From Dokdonia sinensis (GTDB lineage: Bacteria > Bacteroidota > Bacteroidia > Flavobacteriales > Flavobacteriaceae): a DNA stretch of 64,000 bases. A model generated the notes under the pieces. The model had not been told where the DNA came from. It did not search any database and saw only the letters and a list, made by a program, of their open reading frames with translations. The stretch spans positions 1 to 64,000 of the forward strand of contig NZ_REFV01000017.1 of the NCBI RefSeq assembly GCF_003688895.1, given 5' to 3'. Position 1 is the first letter of the stretch; every line of letters begins with the position of its first letter. Shown one piece after another: positions 19,037 to 28,056 of this stretch. Position numbers and translations under genes: made by a program.

Positions 19037-20902
19037 TTAAGTGAGAGACTTCAAGAATATAGTGAGATCATCCGTATTACTAAGTTCTAGTTTCTTACGA
19101 ATTTTATGACGATAATTATCTACAGTAACGGAGCTAATGTTAAGTTGATTTGCTATATCCTTAGAAGATTTATCCAAACGGACTAAAGTGGCAATTTTAA
19201 TCTCACGTTTAGTCAAGTCAGGATAATTATGAGTTAAACAGCCTATAAAATCAGATGCAAGATCGTTATCAAGATGGAGGGAGTTGATTTTTTCTTTGTC
19301 TATTTCAAGAATTGATTTAAGTGTTTGCAACGCTATTTTCTTTGACTCAGGATTTTGAGTTGAGAGGCCTTGAAGTCGGTCCTTAAAAGTTTCAAGTAAT
19401 TGGTTTTTCTCTCTAAAAAGTAATGCGACATCGGTCAGCTCTTCATTTTTTGTCGTATTAAGGGTAGCTAAATATTCAGTCTCCTTAAGGAGGGCATTTC
19501 TATTTGCAATATAAATATTGCGCCTATGTAAAAAAATAAGAGTAAGTAAAACCAACAATAATATTGAGGCTACGATGATGACAATATTTCTTTGTCTTAC
19601 CACTTTAAGGTTTTTGCGCTCAATTTCGATTCTTTTATCCTTATATGCAAGTTCTCTTTGATGAGCGTTAAAGGTGAATTTAACGAGATCATTTTTTAAT
19701 TTATTCTTTGACGAATCATCTGTAGCTACATTAGAAGACTTAGCCAAAAAATTCAAAAGACGAGTTGAGAGGGATTCCGTATCGTCACTTTTATATATTT
19801 TCTCTAAACTTTCAAGCTCACTTTGAGTCAAAGTTCTCAGTAAACCCGAATCTTGCCACTTGCTAACAAATTCATCCAAGCGTTGTTCTTTTAAATTAGA
19901 ATTTTCAGAAGTGTTTTCAAGTATTAAATCTTTATCCACGCTGAATTCTATGGATGGGAACGAATATTTCGAAAGCAAATAGTCTAATTCCTTTCTCGAT
20001 GCCTGAAACGCCAATTGTTGCTTATTTTCCTTAGATATTAGGCCTTTATAATACGTCGATGTAGTATGTTCGTATTGAAGTTCATATTTTTTTGCGTAGT
20101 TGTAAGCGCTGTCAACGTAGGGGGTTGCTTCTTCAAATTTCCCTACTTCTATATAAATTCCTGATAAATTAAGCCAGGCGCCCACAAGATAGTTTTTGGG
20201 AAGGTCAGACAAGCCCTTCACAATATTTAGCGCTCTTTCAAAATAGAATATGGATTCTTCGCTATTACCCAGAGAGCTATGTATCGATGCTAGTGAAGTG
20301 TAAAGCTCTGCAAGAAGTCCAGGAGACTCTTGTAGGTAAGGACTTTCTTTAATTTCTTCCAATTGCAAAAGTGCCTCTTCTAAATATTCAGAACGTATTA
20401 GGGTTCGAGCAATATCCAAGCGGTTTAAAACTTCTAATGTATCAAGAGAGCGAGAATTGACCTCTTTGTAAAAATTTTCTGCCTCTAAAAAAGTCTCTAG
20501 ACTTTTTATACGCTCATTATTCATTTCATAGGCTCTTCCTAAGGCCTTGTAGACTAGTCCCAATTCTTTAGTAGGTTCTAGAGGAGTCAGAAAATGGCGT
20601 GCATTGTTCAAGCTCTGCATCCCTTCCTCTAATATACCTTTCTCAATTAGAATTTTACCAATATGATATTGAGCCACACCCATCTTTGTACTATCTAGCT
20701 TTTTTGCTATGGAGGCATCATATAAATTGAAATAATGAAGAGTGCTATCCTTCTCGTTGGGATCAAAACTTAGTGCTTTTTTATAGTCTGGGTGGTCTAT
20801 TTCTATATAGCGAATAGACTCTGGAGGCGTGTCCTTGTCCATTTGTTTGCAACCTAGTAGAGAGAAGGTTATGATTAAAAAAAATGTAAGAAATATCTTC
20901 AT
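19037..20902 (-). CDS. Membrane-anchored TPR protein with LuxR-type HTH domain
   Basis: The 621 residues begin with an export signal that also looks like a lipobox (SLLGC, Cys18). Residues about 35-300 are tetratricopeptide-like repeats, followed by a membrane segment near 445-460 (VIIVASILLLVLLTLIFLH), a short coiled coil and a C-terminal LuxR/GerE-type helix-turn-helix (LTKREIKIATLVRLDKSSKDIANQLNISSVTVDNYRHKIRKKL). The sensor part would lie outside and the DNA-binding part inside, a layout common in Bacteroidetes. Whether the signal is cleaved is unclear. It is divergent from the exported protein at 21228, a plausible target. Confidence 0.85.
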   Translation of the reverse strand: MKIFLTFFLIITFSLLGCKQMDKDTPPESIRYIEIDHPDYKKALSFDPNEKDSTLHYFNLYDASIAKKLDSTKMGVAQYHIGKILIEKGILEEGMQSLNNARHFLTPLEPTKELGLVYKALGRAYEMNNERIKSLETFLEAENFYKEVNSRSLDTLEVLNRLDIARTLIRSEYLEEALLQLEEIKESPYLQESPGLLAELYTSLASIHSSLGNSEESIFYFERALNIVKGLSDLPKNYLVGAWLNLSGIYIEVGKFEEATPYVDSAYNYAKKYELQYEHTTSTYYKGLISKENKQQLAFQASRKELDYLLSKYSFPSIEFSVDKDLILENTSENSNLKEQRLDEFVSKWQDSGLLRTLTQSELESLEKIYKSDDTESLSTRLLNFLAKSSNVATDDSSKNKLKNDLVKFTFNAHQRELAYKDKRIEIERKNLKVVRQRNIVIIVASILLLVLLTLIFLHRRNIYIANRNALLKETEYLATLNTTKNEELTDVALLFREKNQLLETFKDRLQGLSTQNPESKKIALQTLKSILEIDKEKINSLHLDNDLASDFIGCLTHNYPDLTKREIKIATLVRLDKSSKDIANQLNISSVTVDNYRHKIRKKLELSNTDDLTIFLKSLT

Positions 20903-21227
20903 TAGAAAGCCTTAAACAAGTTTTGTGAGATAAAAGTAAGATAAACTTCCTATAATCAGTAGCTTTTGTTAGATAACTGTGAGAAGGTATGAAGATATGT
21001 ATGGCTAGACAATTCTAGATTTGAGCCGTATAAATTATCAAAATATTGTAATGGTTATGAGACAATTATATAAGATTAAAAAAAGAATAACAGGATTACT
21101 TGCCTGTGTACAAATGTTGTTTTCAGATAGGATAGATGTTCCGCCCGTTGTTGCGGAAATTATGCCATTAAAAAGAAGATCTCCTAAGAAAACAATAGAA
21201 TGGTTGCTTAACATAATATATGAGATA

Positions 21228-21950
21228 ATGCATAAAGCAACGCACCCTAATCAAAATTCAAAAACAACTCAAATTTCAGGGATTTTCCTGTTTTGTGCAT
21301 TATCCTCATCTTTTGCCCAAATAGGAATTAATACAACCTCACCTACACGAGATCTGGATGTTAATGGAGATTTACGTATTAGAAACTTACCGAGTCAAAA
21401 TGTAAATGAATCTAATTTTCTAACAACAGATGCAAATGGGAACATCGGACAATCTACAGCCTATATTTTATCAGATGTTGATGCTGTAATTGCTTCTACT
21501 AATGTAGATAGAACTGTAACTGGTTTAGGTATAAGAGATAACGTGCCCCTGGGATTGTCCATTAGGACAACAATTCCAGCAAATAAAGAAGGACTAGTGA
21601 TAATACAGTACTCCGTCCCTGTGGGTATTTCATCATTTACAGAGCCTAGAGGATATTATGGGATTCGTTTCTTAAGAAATGGTGTCGAGGCAGTAGAAGG
21701 TTCACGTAAATTTTCGATGATGAAAGAGGGTCACGCAAATATGGTTTCAGTTTCTAATGTTTATGTTGAGCATTTTAGTCCTCGGCCCAATGATAGGACG
21801 ATAACTTTTAACTGCAAAGGCTATATAGAACAGCGCAGTGGTAGCGGTGCCAATAGATCACATACCTACAGATTTAATATGTGGAGTACAGGTACTCCTA
21901 ATTTTAATTGGGGTAGGGCCACAATTAGTAAACAAGTCTTTATACGTTAG
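21228..21950 (+). CDS. Exported protein of unknown function with IGINTTSPTRDLDVNG motif
   Basis: I choose ATG 21228 because it puts a good signal peptide at the N-terminus (SGIFLFCALSSSFAQ, cleaved before IGIN), giving 240 residues. The frame is open upstream to a TTG at 21021 (ATGs at 21051 and 21057), adding a basic stretch with no recognisable domain; a longer protein cannot be excluded. The mature start IGINTTSPTRDLDVNGDLRI is a motif seen at the start of many flavobacterial exported proteins. The rest is probably beta-rich. Ser/Thr/Asn are frequent. It is divergent from the TPR-LuxR regulator. Confidence 0.65.
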   Translation: MHKATHPNQNSKTTQISGIFLFCALSSSFAQIGINTTSPTRDLDVNGDLRIRNLPSQNVNESNFLTTDANGNIGQSTAYILSDVDAVIASTNVDRTVTGLGIRDNVPLGLSIRTTIPANKEGLVIIQYSVPVGISSFTEPRGYYGIRFLRNGVEAVEGSRKFSMMKEGHANMVSVSNVYVEHFSPRPNDRTITFNCKGYIEQRSGSGANRSHTYRFNMWSTGTPNFNWGRATISKQVFIR

Positions 21951-22163
21951 GAATCCATATAAGTCTTTATCCTAAATATGACAAAGATATAAGTTACTAG
22001 GTCGCCATAGAAATTACAATTCATAAGATTGCTTTCACCTCTAATTGTGATCCACCTGAAGTCCCGGATTTCATCTTGATATTCGGGATTTCTCTTATAA
22101 GAAAATTAAAACAGTAAACAAATATAACTTTGAAGATCGAAGGTGTATTTGTTTAATGTTCGC

Positions 22164-23936
22164 CTACTGCTTCCCAAGCCAAGCATCCCTAGCCTTCTCT
22201 ACTTTAGATTTTACATTAGTATTCATCTCAATAAGATACGTTGGGTCTGAGACTAAAGTCATCGTTGCGGTTTTGGTTTCGCCAAAACGTTCGTAAGCAA
22301 TACTTAGAATCTCTCCCACTTTTGAGGCGGCGATGACCTCGTTAAAATCTTCGGCTTCTTCGATGTTTTTATCGTTTACTTTTAAAATAAGATCTCCTTT
22401 TTCCAGTCCTGCGAGATATGCTGGAGTACCTTGGTTTACCGTTCTTGCAATGGAGATACCTTTTGACGATTTCTCCGTGGTCATTCCTGTAAACGGTTTC
22501 TTGGAGTCTTGCGTGATGGTAAGTCCTACCTGTTTAAACAGTTGCTCGTAATCTGGCATCTCACTGTTGTATATGTATTTTGAGAAGTACGCTTTCGCGA
22601 AAGCGGCACCCGCATATTCCCCCAAAACCCCCTCAAGGTTTTCAATCGTATACGCCACTTCAGTTTTGCCGTATTTTTTCCAAACGCGTTTAAAGAAATC
22701 ATCCAGATTCAGTTCATTTGCCCTAAGCTCAAGATCAAGGGCGAGGCCCAGCACGCTACCGTAGGAATAGTATGAGATGAAAGTATTCCCGCGATTTACA
22801 GGATCTACCGAGGTCGCGGCATCTACAAATGGCGCTTGGTAGCTCATCTCAATTGGGTTAAAGTAAGCGCGTGCTGGCGAATTCCAAACATAATTGAACG
22901 TACGGTTAAGACCTTTAACATAATCCTCTGGCGTGATGATGCCCGCTCTGGCCAGGATGAGGTTCGTATAATAGCTGGTAAAACCTTCGGCAAACCAGAG
23001 GCTACCGCTCATATTTGCAGCTGTAAAGTCAAAGGGTTCGAGGTCATCCGGACGGATGCGCTCCACGTTCCAAGCGTGGAAAAACTCGTGTGACACCGTG
23101 CCTATGTTTCCTTGCATGCCACCATCTGCCAGTGTCTCCCGGTCCGTTAGGATTGTGCTATTGCGGTGCTCCATCCCATCGCCAGAAACGTGGGGCAGGT
23201 AACAGGCAAGAAAGGTGTACTCCCCGTAATCAAAGGTGGGCAACTCGCCAAAAACTGCCTTTTCCTGCTCCACAACACCCTGTACATTTTTCCAGTACGT
23301 ATCAAAATCGTTGGCAGTATCTGGGCTGTGTAGCACAAACCGAATATTCTGTTCATCCACTTTATACTCCCGCAATTTATAATCACTTATCTCCGTGGGA
23401 CTATCCATAAAATACTGGAGATTTGGCGCATAATAGGTAGTATCGCTCAGTTTTTTGAGCTGCGTGGCCACTTTCCAGTTCAAATCTTCACGTATTTTAA
23501 AGGTCACTTCGATAGGTCTTTCCTCGGTATTTTCCATAAACATAAATGTCGCGGGCATATTGAGGTGCGCGTGGGTTTCATCTATTTGAGAGTAAGTACC
23601 GTCTGCACGGTCGGCAAATAGGGTATAGGTGACGTTTACCGTCCCATCGTGTCCAGAAATTTCCCAAGAATACGGGTCAGGACGAGAGGTTTTGAGTATT
23701 TCGCCCTTAATGTTTGTGGCTTTGAGGTCGTACACATTTTTGGCAAACTCGTGTATCGCATAGCGCCCTGGCGAGGTGCGCGGCATTCTCACGGTCACGG
23801 TATTCGTTTTGATACCAGGGAAGGATGCCGTGATGTGCGCCTCGTGGTGCGTTGCATTCTCAAAGGAAATTGTGTAGCTGTTCGTCTGTCCGTAAGTGAC
23901 AGCAGTTAGTAAAAGAGCAAAAAGTAGCAAACGCAT
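22164..23936 (-). CDS. M61 family metallopeptidase with PDZ domain
   Basis: The 590-residue protein has a signal peptide (to about residue 16, VTYGQ), an N-terminal beta domain, and the M61 zinc motif VSHEFFHAWNVERIRP (near 280), with the downstream Glu in LWFAEGFTSYY. A PDZ domain occupies about 485-565 (ARTVNQGTPAYLAGLEKGDLILKVN). M61 enzymes are glycyl aminopeptidases; exported members probably process periplasmic peptides. It is convergent with nothing and divergent from bioF across a 44-base gap. A perfect palindrome encodes AFAKA. Confidence 0.92.
   Translation of the reverse strand: MRLLLFALLLTAVTYGQTNSYTISFENATHHEAHITASFPGIKTNTVTVRMPRTSPGRYAIHEFAKNVYDLKATNIKGEILKTSRPDPYSWEISGHDGTVNVTYTLFADRADGTYSQIDETHAHLNMPATFMFMENTEERPIEVTFKIREDLNWKVATQLKKLSDTTYYAPNLQYFMDSPTEISDYKLREYKVDEQNIRFVLHSPDTANDFDTYWKNVQGVVEQEKAVFGELPTFDYGEYTFLACYLPHVSGDGMEHRNSTILTDRETLADGGMQGNIGTVSHEFFHAWNVERIRPDDLEPFDFTAANMSGSLWFAEGFTSYYTNLILARAGIITPEDYVKGLNRTFNYVWNSPARAYFNPIEMSYQAPFVDAATSVDPVNRGNTFISYYSYGSVLGLALDLELRANELNLDDFFKRVWKKYGKTEVAYTIENLEGVLGEYAGAAFAKAYFSKYIYNSEMPDYEQLFKQVGLTITQDSKKPFTGMTTEKSSKGISIARTVNQGTPAYLAGLEKGDLILKVNDKNIEEAEDFNEVIAASKVGEILSIAYERFGETKTATMTLVSDPTYLIEMNTNVKSKVEKARDAWLGKQ
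22590..22605. repeat. Palindrome copy, perfect 16-mer
   Basis: In the M61 peptidase gene, read as AFAKA. Confidence 0.95.
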
Positions 23937-23980
23937 AGTTGTAAAGTTTAGACCCTAAAAGTACATAAGAAACTACAGTT

Positions 23981-25279
23981 ATGGCACCCCGTAAAATGAA
24001 TTTCAACGCCTATCTTTACCGTATGTTACCGCACAAACTTCAGCATAAACTTCAGCAACGCACGGAGGATAATTCGTTGCGTGAGCTTACGGAGCCTTCT
24101 GGTTTGATTGATTTTTCTTCTAATGATTACTTAGGGTTTTCTAGTGATAGCGTTACTTCGACTGCGCTCAGTACGAGTTTCGCGAAAGCGATCTCCAAAA
24201 AGACCCAAGACATTTTACATAAAAACGGCTTATCCTCAAATGGAGCGACAGGTAGCCGATTGCTAACCGGGAATCATAAACTCTACGCCCTTGCCGAAAG
24301 TGCCATCGCGAGTTTTCACGAGAGTGAAGCTGCGCTAATTTTCAATAGCGGGTATGATGCAAACATTGGTTTTTTTCAATCTGTACCGCAACGCGGAGAT
24401 TTGATTATTTACGATGAATACATTCACGCCAGCATACGTGACGGCATCCAGATGAGCCTTGCGAGAGGTTACAAATTCAAGCACAACGATGTCGCCCATT
24501 TAGATACAACCATTTCCCGCTTACGCGAAATGCATCACTTAAACGACACTGCAACTAATGCCGAAATCTATGTCGTTACCGAATCTGTTTTCTCGATGGA
24601 TGGCGATACCCCGGACCTTAAGACCATTATCGAAATTTGTAAAAAGCACCGTGTACATCTCATTGTAGACGAAGCGCACGCAGTAGGAGTAATGGGTGAG
24701 AGCGGAGAAGGAGTGGTACAATCCTTAGGGTTGCAAGGCGATGTTTTTGCGCGTGTCGTGACTTTTGGAAAAGCACTGGGCGCTCACGGCGCAGCTATTT
24801 TAGGAAGTGAAGAGTTGAAAGGTTATTTGGTCAACTTTGCAAGATCACTTATCTATACAACCGCTTTACCTCCACACTCGGTTGCGACGATTATGGCTGG
24901 ATACGAGCAACTAGTTGCGAGCGCCGAAGGCGCGAAGCAATCTGCTGCGATCCAAAACCAAGTTGAGAGCAAAGCGAAGCAACCCGCTGCGATCAAAAAA
25001 CTACAAACCCTAATAAACCACTTCAACACCCAACTAAGAACCCAAAATCTAACATCACATTTCATCCCTAGCACCTCGGCAATCCATTGCGCCGTAATTC
25101 AAGACGTGGAGAAAGTAAAAGCGCTTTCACAGGAATTGGAAAAACAGGGTTTTAATGTAAAACCCATACTGTCTCCCACTGTGCCAAAAGGACAAGAGCG
25201 CCTGCGCATTTGCCTACACGCATTTAATACGGAGGAGGAAATAGAAAGATTACTGTCAATTATTAAGGAACATATTTAA
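23981..25279 (+). CDS. bioF: 8-amino-7-oxononanoate synthase with repeat insertion
   Basis: A PLP enzyme that joins pimeloyl thioester and alanine to make KAPA, the first committed biotin step. Visible motifs are FSSNDYLGF, NGLSSNGATGSRLLTGNH, the IVDEAHAVGVMG block and the PLP lysine in VVTFGKALGAHGA. At 432 residues it is about 45 longer than the usual 385. Much of the excess is a Ala/Lys/Gln-rich segment (about 310-345) with two related copies (VASAEGAKQSAAI and VESKAKQPAAI) of a DNA repeat also present in the macroglobulin gene. A degenerate palindrome encodes SFAKA. The start could also be ATG 23996. It heads the biotin run. Confidence 0.93.
   Translation: MAPRKMNFNAYLYRMLPHKLQHKLQQRTEDNSLRELTEPSGLIDFSSNDYLGFSSDSVTSTALSTSFAKAISKKTQDILHKNGLSSNGATGSRLLTGNHKLYALAESAIASFHESEAALIFNSGYDANIGFFQSVPQRGDLIIYDEYIHASIRDGIQMSLARGYKFKHNDVAHLDTTISRLREMHHLNDTATNAEIYVVTESVFSMDGDTPDLKTIIEICKKHRVHLIVDEAHAVGVMGESGEGVVQSLGLQGDVFARVVTFGKALGAHGAAILGSEELKGYLVNFARSLIYTTALPPHSVATIMAGYEQLVASAEGAKQSAAIQNQVESKAKQPAAIKKLQTLINHFNTQLRTQNLTSHFIPSTSAIHCAVIQDVEKVKALSQELEKQGFNVKPILSPTVPKGQERLRICLHAFNTEEEIERLLSIIKEHI
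24175..24190. repeat. Degenerate palindrome copy (right half and core kept)
   Basis: In bioF, read as SFAKA; three left-arm bases differ. Confidence 0.6.
24913..24984 (+). repeat. In-frame dispersed repeat inside bioF, two copies
   Basis: The second copy (24958-24984) matches 25 of 27 bases of 57133-57159 read on the minus strand within the macroglobulin gene. The first (24913-24942) is a looser copy with an 8-base insertion (GCCGAAGG). Both are read in the same frame, giving VASAEGAKQ and QVESKAKQP. Confidence 0.7.
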
Positions 25280-25288
25280 GACTACAAA

Positions 25289-25353
25289 GTGCTACTCCCC
25301 TTGGCGAGGGGAGGTGGCTTCGACGATAGGAGAAGGTGGAGGGGTGTAAGCAC
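25289..25353. repeat. GC-rich REP-like element between bioF and bioD
   Basis: Outer arms GTGCTACTCCCC (25289-25300) and GGGGTGTAAGCAC (25341-25353) are complementary with small bulges, and an inner hairpin CCCCTTGGCGAGGGG (25297-25311) folds inside. It is much more GC-rich than its surroundings and lies in an otherwise operon-like gap. Confidence 0.65.
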
Positions 25354-25378
25354 ATTGTAAAATAAAAAAGAACGAACT

Positions 25379-26005
25379 ATGAAAAACCAAACTTACTTCA
25401 TCACTGGCATCTCTACAGACGTGGGAAAGACCATTGCCGCCGCTATCATCACCGAAGCCCTAAAAGCCGACTACTGGAAACCAGTACAAGCAGGAGATCT
25501 GGACAACAGCGATACGCACAAAGTAAAGCGATTGGTTAAAAATGACATATCGCAATATCACGATAATACGTATGCGCTAAAAACCCCAATGAGCCCCCAC
25601 GCAGCTGCAGCAATAGACGGCGTAACTATAAAAGCCACCGATTTTAAACGCCCAAAAACCAAAAATAATCTAGTGATTGAAGGTGCGGGAGGATTGCTTG
25701 TACCCCTTAACGACACAGAAACTATTATTGATCTTATCCAGCCCACAGATAAAGTAATCGTAGTTTCCAGACATTATTTGGGAAGCATAAACCACACCTT
25801 AATGACCATTGAAATTCTTAAAAGCCGTGGTTTTAAAAACATAGGTATCCTTTTTTCTGGAGAAGAACACCCCACAACCGAAAGTATCATCAAGAAGATG
25901 ACTGAGGTAACGATTATAGGACGTATAGATGAGGAGCCTTATTTTGACCAGAATGTGGTTTGTGAGTATGCGGAGGAGTTGCGTGAGGGGTTAGTTGGGG
26001 TTTGA
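25379..26005 (+). CDS. bioD: Dethiobiotin synthetase
   Basis: The 208-residue enzyme closes the ureido ring of dethiobiotin from DAPA, CO2 and ATP. It has the P-loop-like FITGISTDVGKTIAAA (about 7-22), the substrate lysine in YWKPVQAGD, TPMSPHAAA and VIEGAGGLLVPL (about 99-110). It is a little short of the usual 220-230 residues. It follows bioF after about 100 bases that hold a REP-like element; the next biotin gene, bioA, is 2 kb further on because of an inserted gene pair. Confidence 0.95.
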   Translation: MKNQTYFITGISTDVGKTIAAAIITEALKADYWKPVQAGDLDNSDTHKVKRLVKNDISQYHDNTYALKTPMSPHAAAAIDGVTIKATDFKRPKTKNNLVIEGAGGLLVPLNDTETIIDLIQPTDKVIVVSRHYLGSINHTLMTIEILKSRGFKNIGILFSGEEHPTTESIIKKMTEVTIIGRIDEEPYFDQNVVCEYAEELREGLVGV

Positions 26006-26132
26006 GTATATTTACGGTATATCGATGACAATAATCCGTTGTTATCTTGAGAATTTTGCGGTATATCAACGATAAAAGTTATTATATAGCAAGTTAACAT
26101 TCATTTTGAACAAACTCACAGATTAGAATAAT

Positions 26133-26891
26133 ATGACAGAAAAAATAATTCAATATTTAGACAAAATCGAAAAGGAAAAAGAGATAAAGATTCTTTTAGC
26201 TTGTGAAACAGGTTCGAGAGCTTGGGGATTTCCTTCACCCGATAGCGATTTTGATATTAGAATTATCTACGTTCATAAAAAAGATTGGTACTTATCATTG
26301 TCCGAAAAAAATGATAGTATCGAACTAATGTTTGAAAACAACGACATTGATATAACGGGTTGGGATTTGCGAAAATCCTTAAGACTTTTACAAAAATCAA
26401 ATCCGCCTTTATTGGAAAGAATTCAATCGCCAATTCTTTACAAATCAGATAATGATTTTTTAGTTAAAATAAATGAAATAGCAAATTCTCAATATTCGAG
26501 AATTGCCACAATTCATCATTACTTAAGTATGGCTAAAAAGTTCACAGAAGAACTAAAAGAAAAGGAAGACTATAAATTAAAAAACTTCTTTTACGCTTTA
26601 CGTTCTGCAACTGCTTGTAAATGGATTTTAGAGAGAGAAGAAATGCCACCAATTGAATTTCAAAAAATGATTGATGGATTAAATATTGAAAGTAATTTAT
26701 TAAATCGTATTGGCGAACTAATAGAACTCAAAGCTACAATAAGCGAAAGTTATTTACACAAAGGAGAAAATGAACTTATTAGCTTTATCGAAAATTGTAT
26801 AAATTCTGCTAACGAACAAAGGAATTCATTGCCTTCTTCAAAAGGAGACGTAAAAGAGTTAAATTCATTTTTCTTAAAAATGCTTTCCTAA
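26133..26891 (+). CDS. Predicted nucleotidyltransferase (COG3541/RlaP type), first of a pair
   Basis: The 252 residues contain a DNA polymerase beta-type active site: TGSRAWGFPSPDSDFDIRIIYV, with GS at 27-28 and the metal aspartates D39 and D41. This GSRAxG...SDxDIR pattern matches the COG3541 (PF10127, YcgL/RlaP) group, some of which lie beside RNA ligases. No ligase is seen here. The rest is helical and resembles the HEPN-like tail of the family. DNA here is clearly richer in A+T than the biotin genes around it and carries none of the 16-base palindromes, so the pair is probably imported. It ends 1 base before the second gene. Confidence 0.8.
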   Translation: MTEKIIQYLDKIEKEKEIKILLACETGSRAWGFPSPDSDFDIRIIYVHKKDWYLSLSEKNDSIELMFENNDIDITGWDLRKSLRLLQKSNPPLLERIQSPILYKSDNDFLVKINEIANSQYSRIATIHHYLSMAKKFTEELKEKEDYKLKNFFYALRSATACKWILEREEMPPIEFQKMIDGLNIESNLLNRIGELIELKATISESYLHKGENELISFIENCINSANEQRNSLPSSKGDVKELNSFFLKMLS

Positions 26892-26892
26892 A

Positions 26893-27951
26893 ATGACTAT
26901 TGAATATTTAAAAGAAAATGGTTTAATAATTCTTGAATGTATTAGCGGAAGCAAAGCCTATGGACTTGATACACCAAGTTCTGACACAGATATAAAAGGT
27001 GTTTTCTTACTACCAAAAAAAGATTTTTATGGACTTGAATACACACCTCAAGTTAGTAATTCAACAAATGACATTGTCTACTATGAATTAGGGCGTTATA
27101 TGGAGTTACTTTCTCTAAACAACCCAAATATCCTAGAACTTCTTAACACGCCAGAATCAGCAATTATTTATAAGCATTCGTATTTAGATGCAATCAATTC
27201 AAAAATGATTTTATCGAAACTATGCAAAAACACTTTTGGAAAATTTGCTTTATCTCAAATTAAGAAAGCAAAAGGTTTAAAAAAGAAAATTGTAAACCCA
27301 GTTGGAAAAGAAAGAAAAAGTGTTTTGTCGTTTTGCTATGTAAATTATGAACAAGGTTCAATTACTCTTTCAAGATTTCTAGAACTTAAAAATTGGAAAC
27401 AAGAAAACTGTGGACTAATCAACATTGCTCATATGAAAGATGTTTTTGGTTTATTTCATAATGAACAAATCAATTATAACGGAATTATCAAAAACGATTT
27501 ATCAAACGATATTCGTTTAAGTTCAATACCAAAAGAAGAAAAACAAGAAGCTCTTCTCTACTTCAACAAAGATGGCTTTTCTAAATATTGCAAAGAATAT
27601 AAAGAATATTGGGATTGGGTAGAAAATCGGAATGAGGTACGTTATGAGAACACTCAAAGTCACGGAAAGAATTATGATGCAAAAAATATGATGCATACTT
27701 TCAGACTTTTAGAAATGGCAATTGAAATTGGTAAAAAGAAAGAAATTAATGTTAAGCGATCAAACAGAGAGTTTTTACTTGACATTAAAAGTGGGAAATA
27801 TGAATACGAAGACCTTTTAGAAATGGCTAAAGAACTGCAAAATGAAATGGATTTAGTCTTTGAAAATTCTGAATTACCAGAAAAACCGAATATTGAATTT
27901 ATCAATAATCTCACATTTGAATTAAGAGATAAATTTTATCAGTATGAATAA
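26893..27951 (+). CDS. Predicted nucleotidyltransferase (COG3541/YcgL type), second of a pair
   Basis: The 352-residue protein has the same active site form as its neighbour: SGSKAYGLDTPSSDTDIKGVF, with GS at 19-20 and aspartates D31 and D33, followed by YYELGRYMELLSLNNPNILELLN, typical of COG3541. A basic middle part (KKAKGLKKKIVNPVGKERK) suggests nucleic acid binding. The C-terminal region after about 250 is helical (HTFRLLEMAIEIGKKKEINV). Substrate unknown: tRNA, another nucleic acid or a protein are all possible. It follows the first gene with a 1-base gap, so the two products are likely to act together. Confidence 0.82.
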   Translation: MTIEYLKENGLIILECISGSKAYGLDTPSSDTDIKGVFLLPKKDFYGLEYTPQVSNSTNDIVYYELGRYMELLSLNNPNILELLNTPESAIIYKHSYLDAINSKMILSKLCKNTFGKFALSQIKKAKGLKKKIVNPVGKERKSVLSFCYVNYEQGSITLSRFLELKNWKQENCGLINIAHMKDVFGLFHNEQINYNGIIKNDLSNDIRLSSIPKEEKQEALLYFNKDGFSKYCKEYKEYWDWVENRNEVRYENTQSHGKNYDAKNMMHTFRLLEMAIEIGKKKEINVKRSNREFLLDIKSGKYEYEDLLEMAKELQNEMDLVFENSELPEKPNIEFINNLTFELRDKFYQYE

Positions 27952-28056
27952 AAAAAACGAAATGGCAACAAGGAATACAACATAGAAAAACCGTCATTTC
28001 CTACCCTCAAATTTATCATTCTTAAATTCAGACTTTTTCAACTAAAAACCCACCCC

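Noticed and set aside
21021-21227. N-terminal extension of the exported protein at 21228
   Set aside because: It would bury the signal peptide within the chain; kept only as an alternative.
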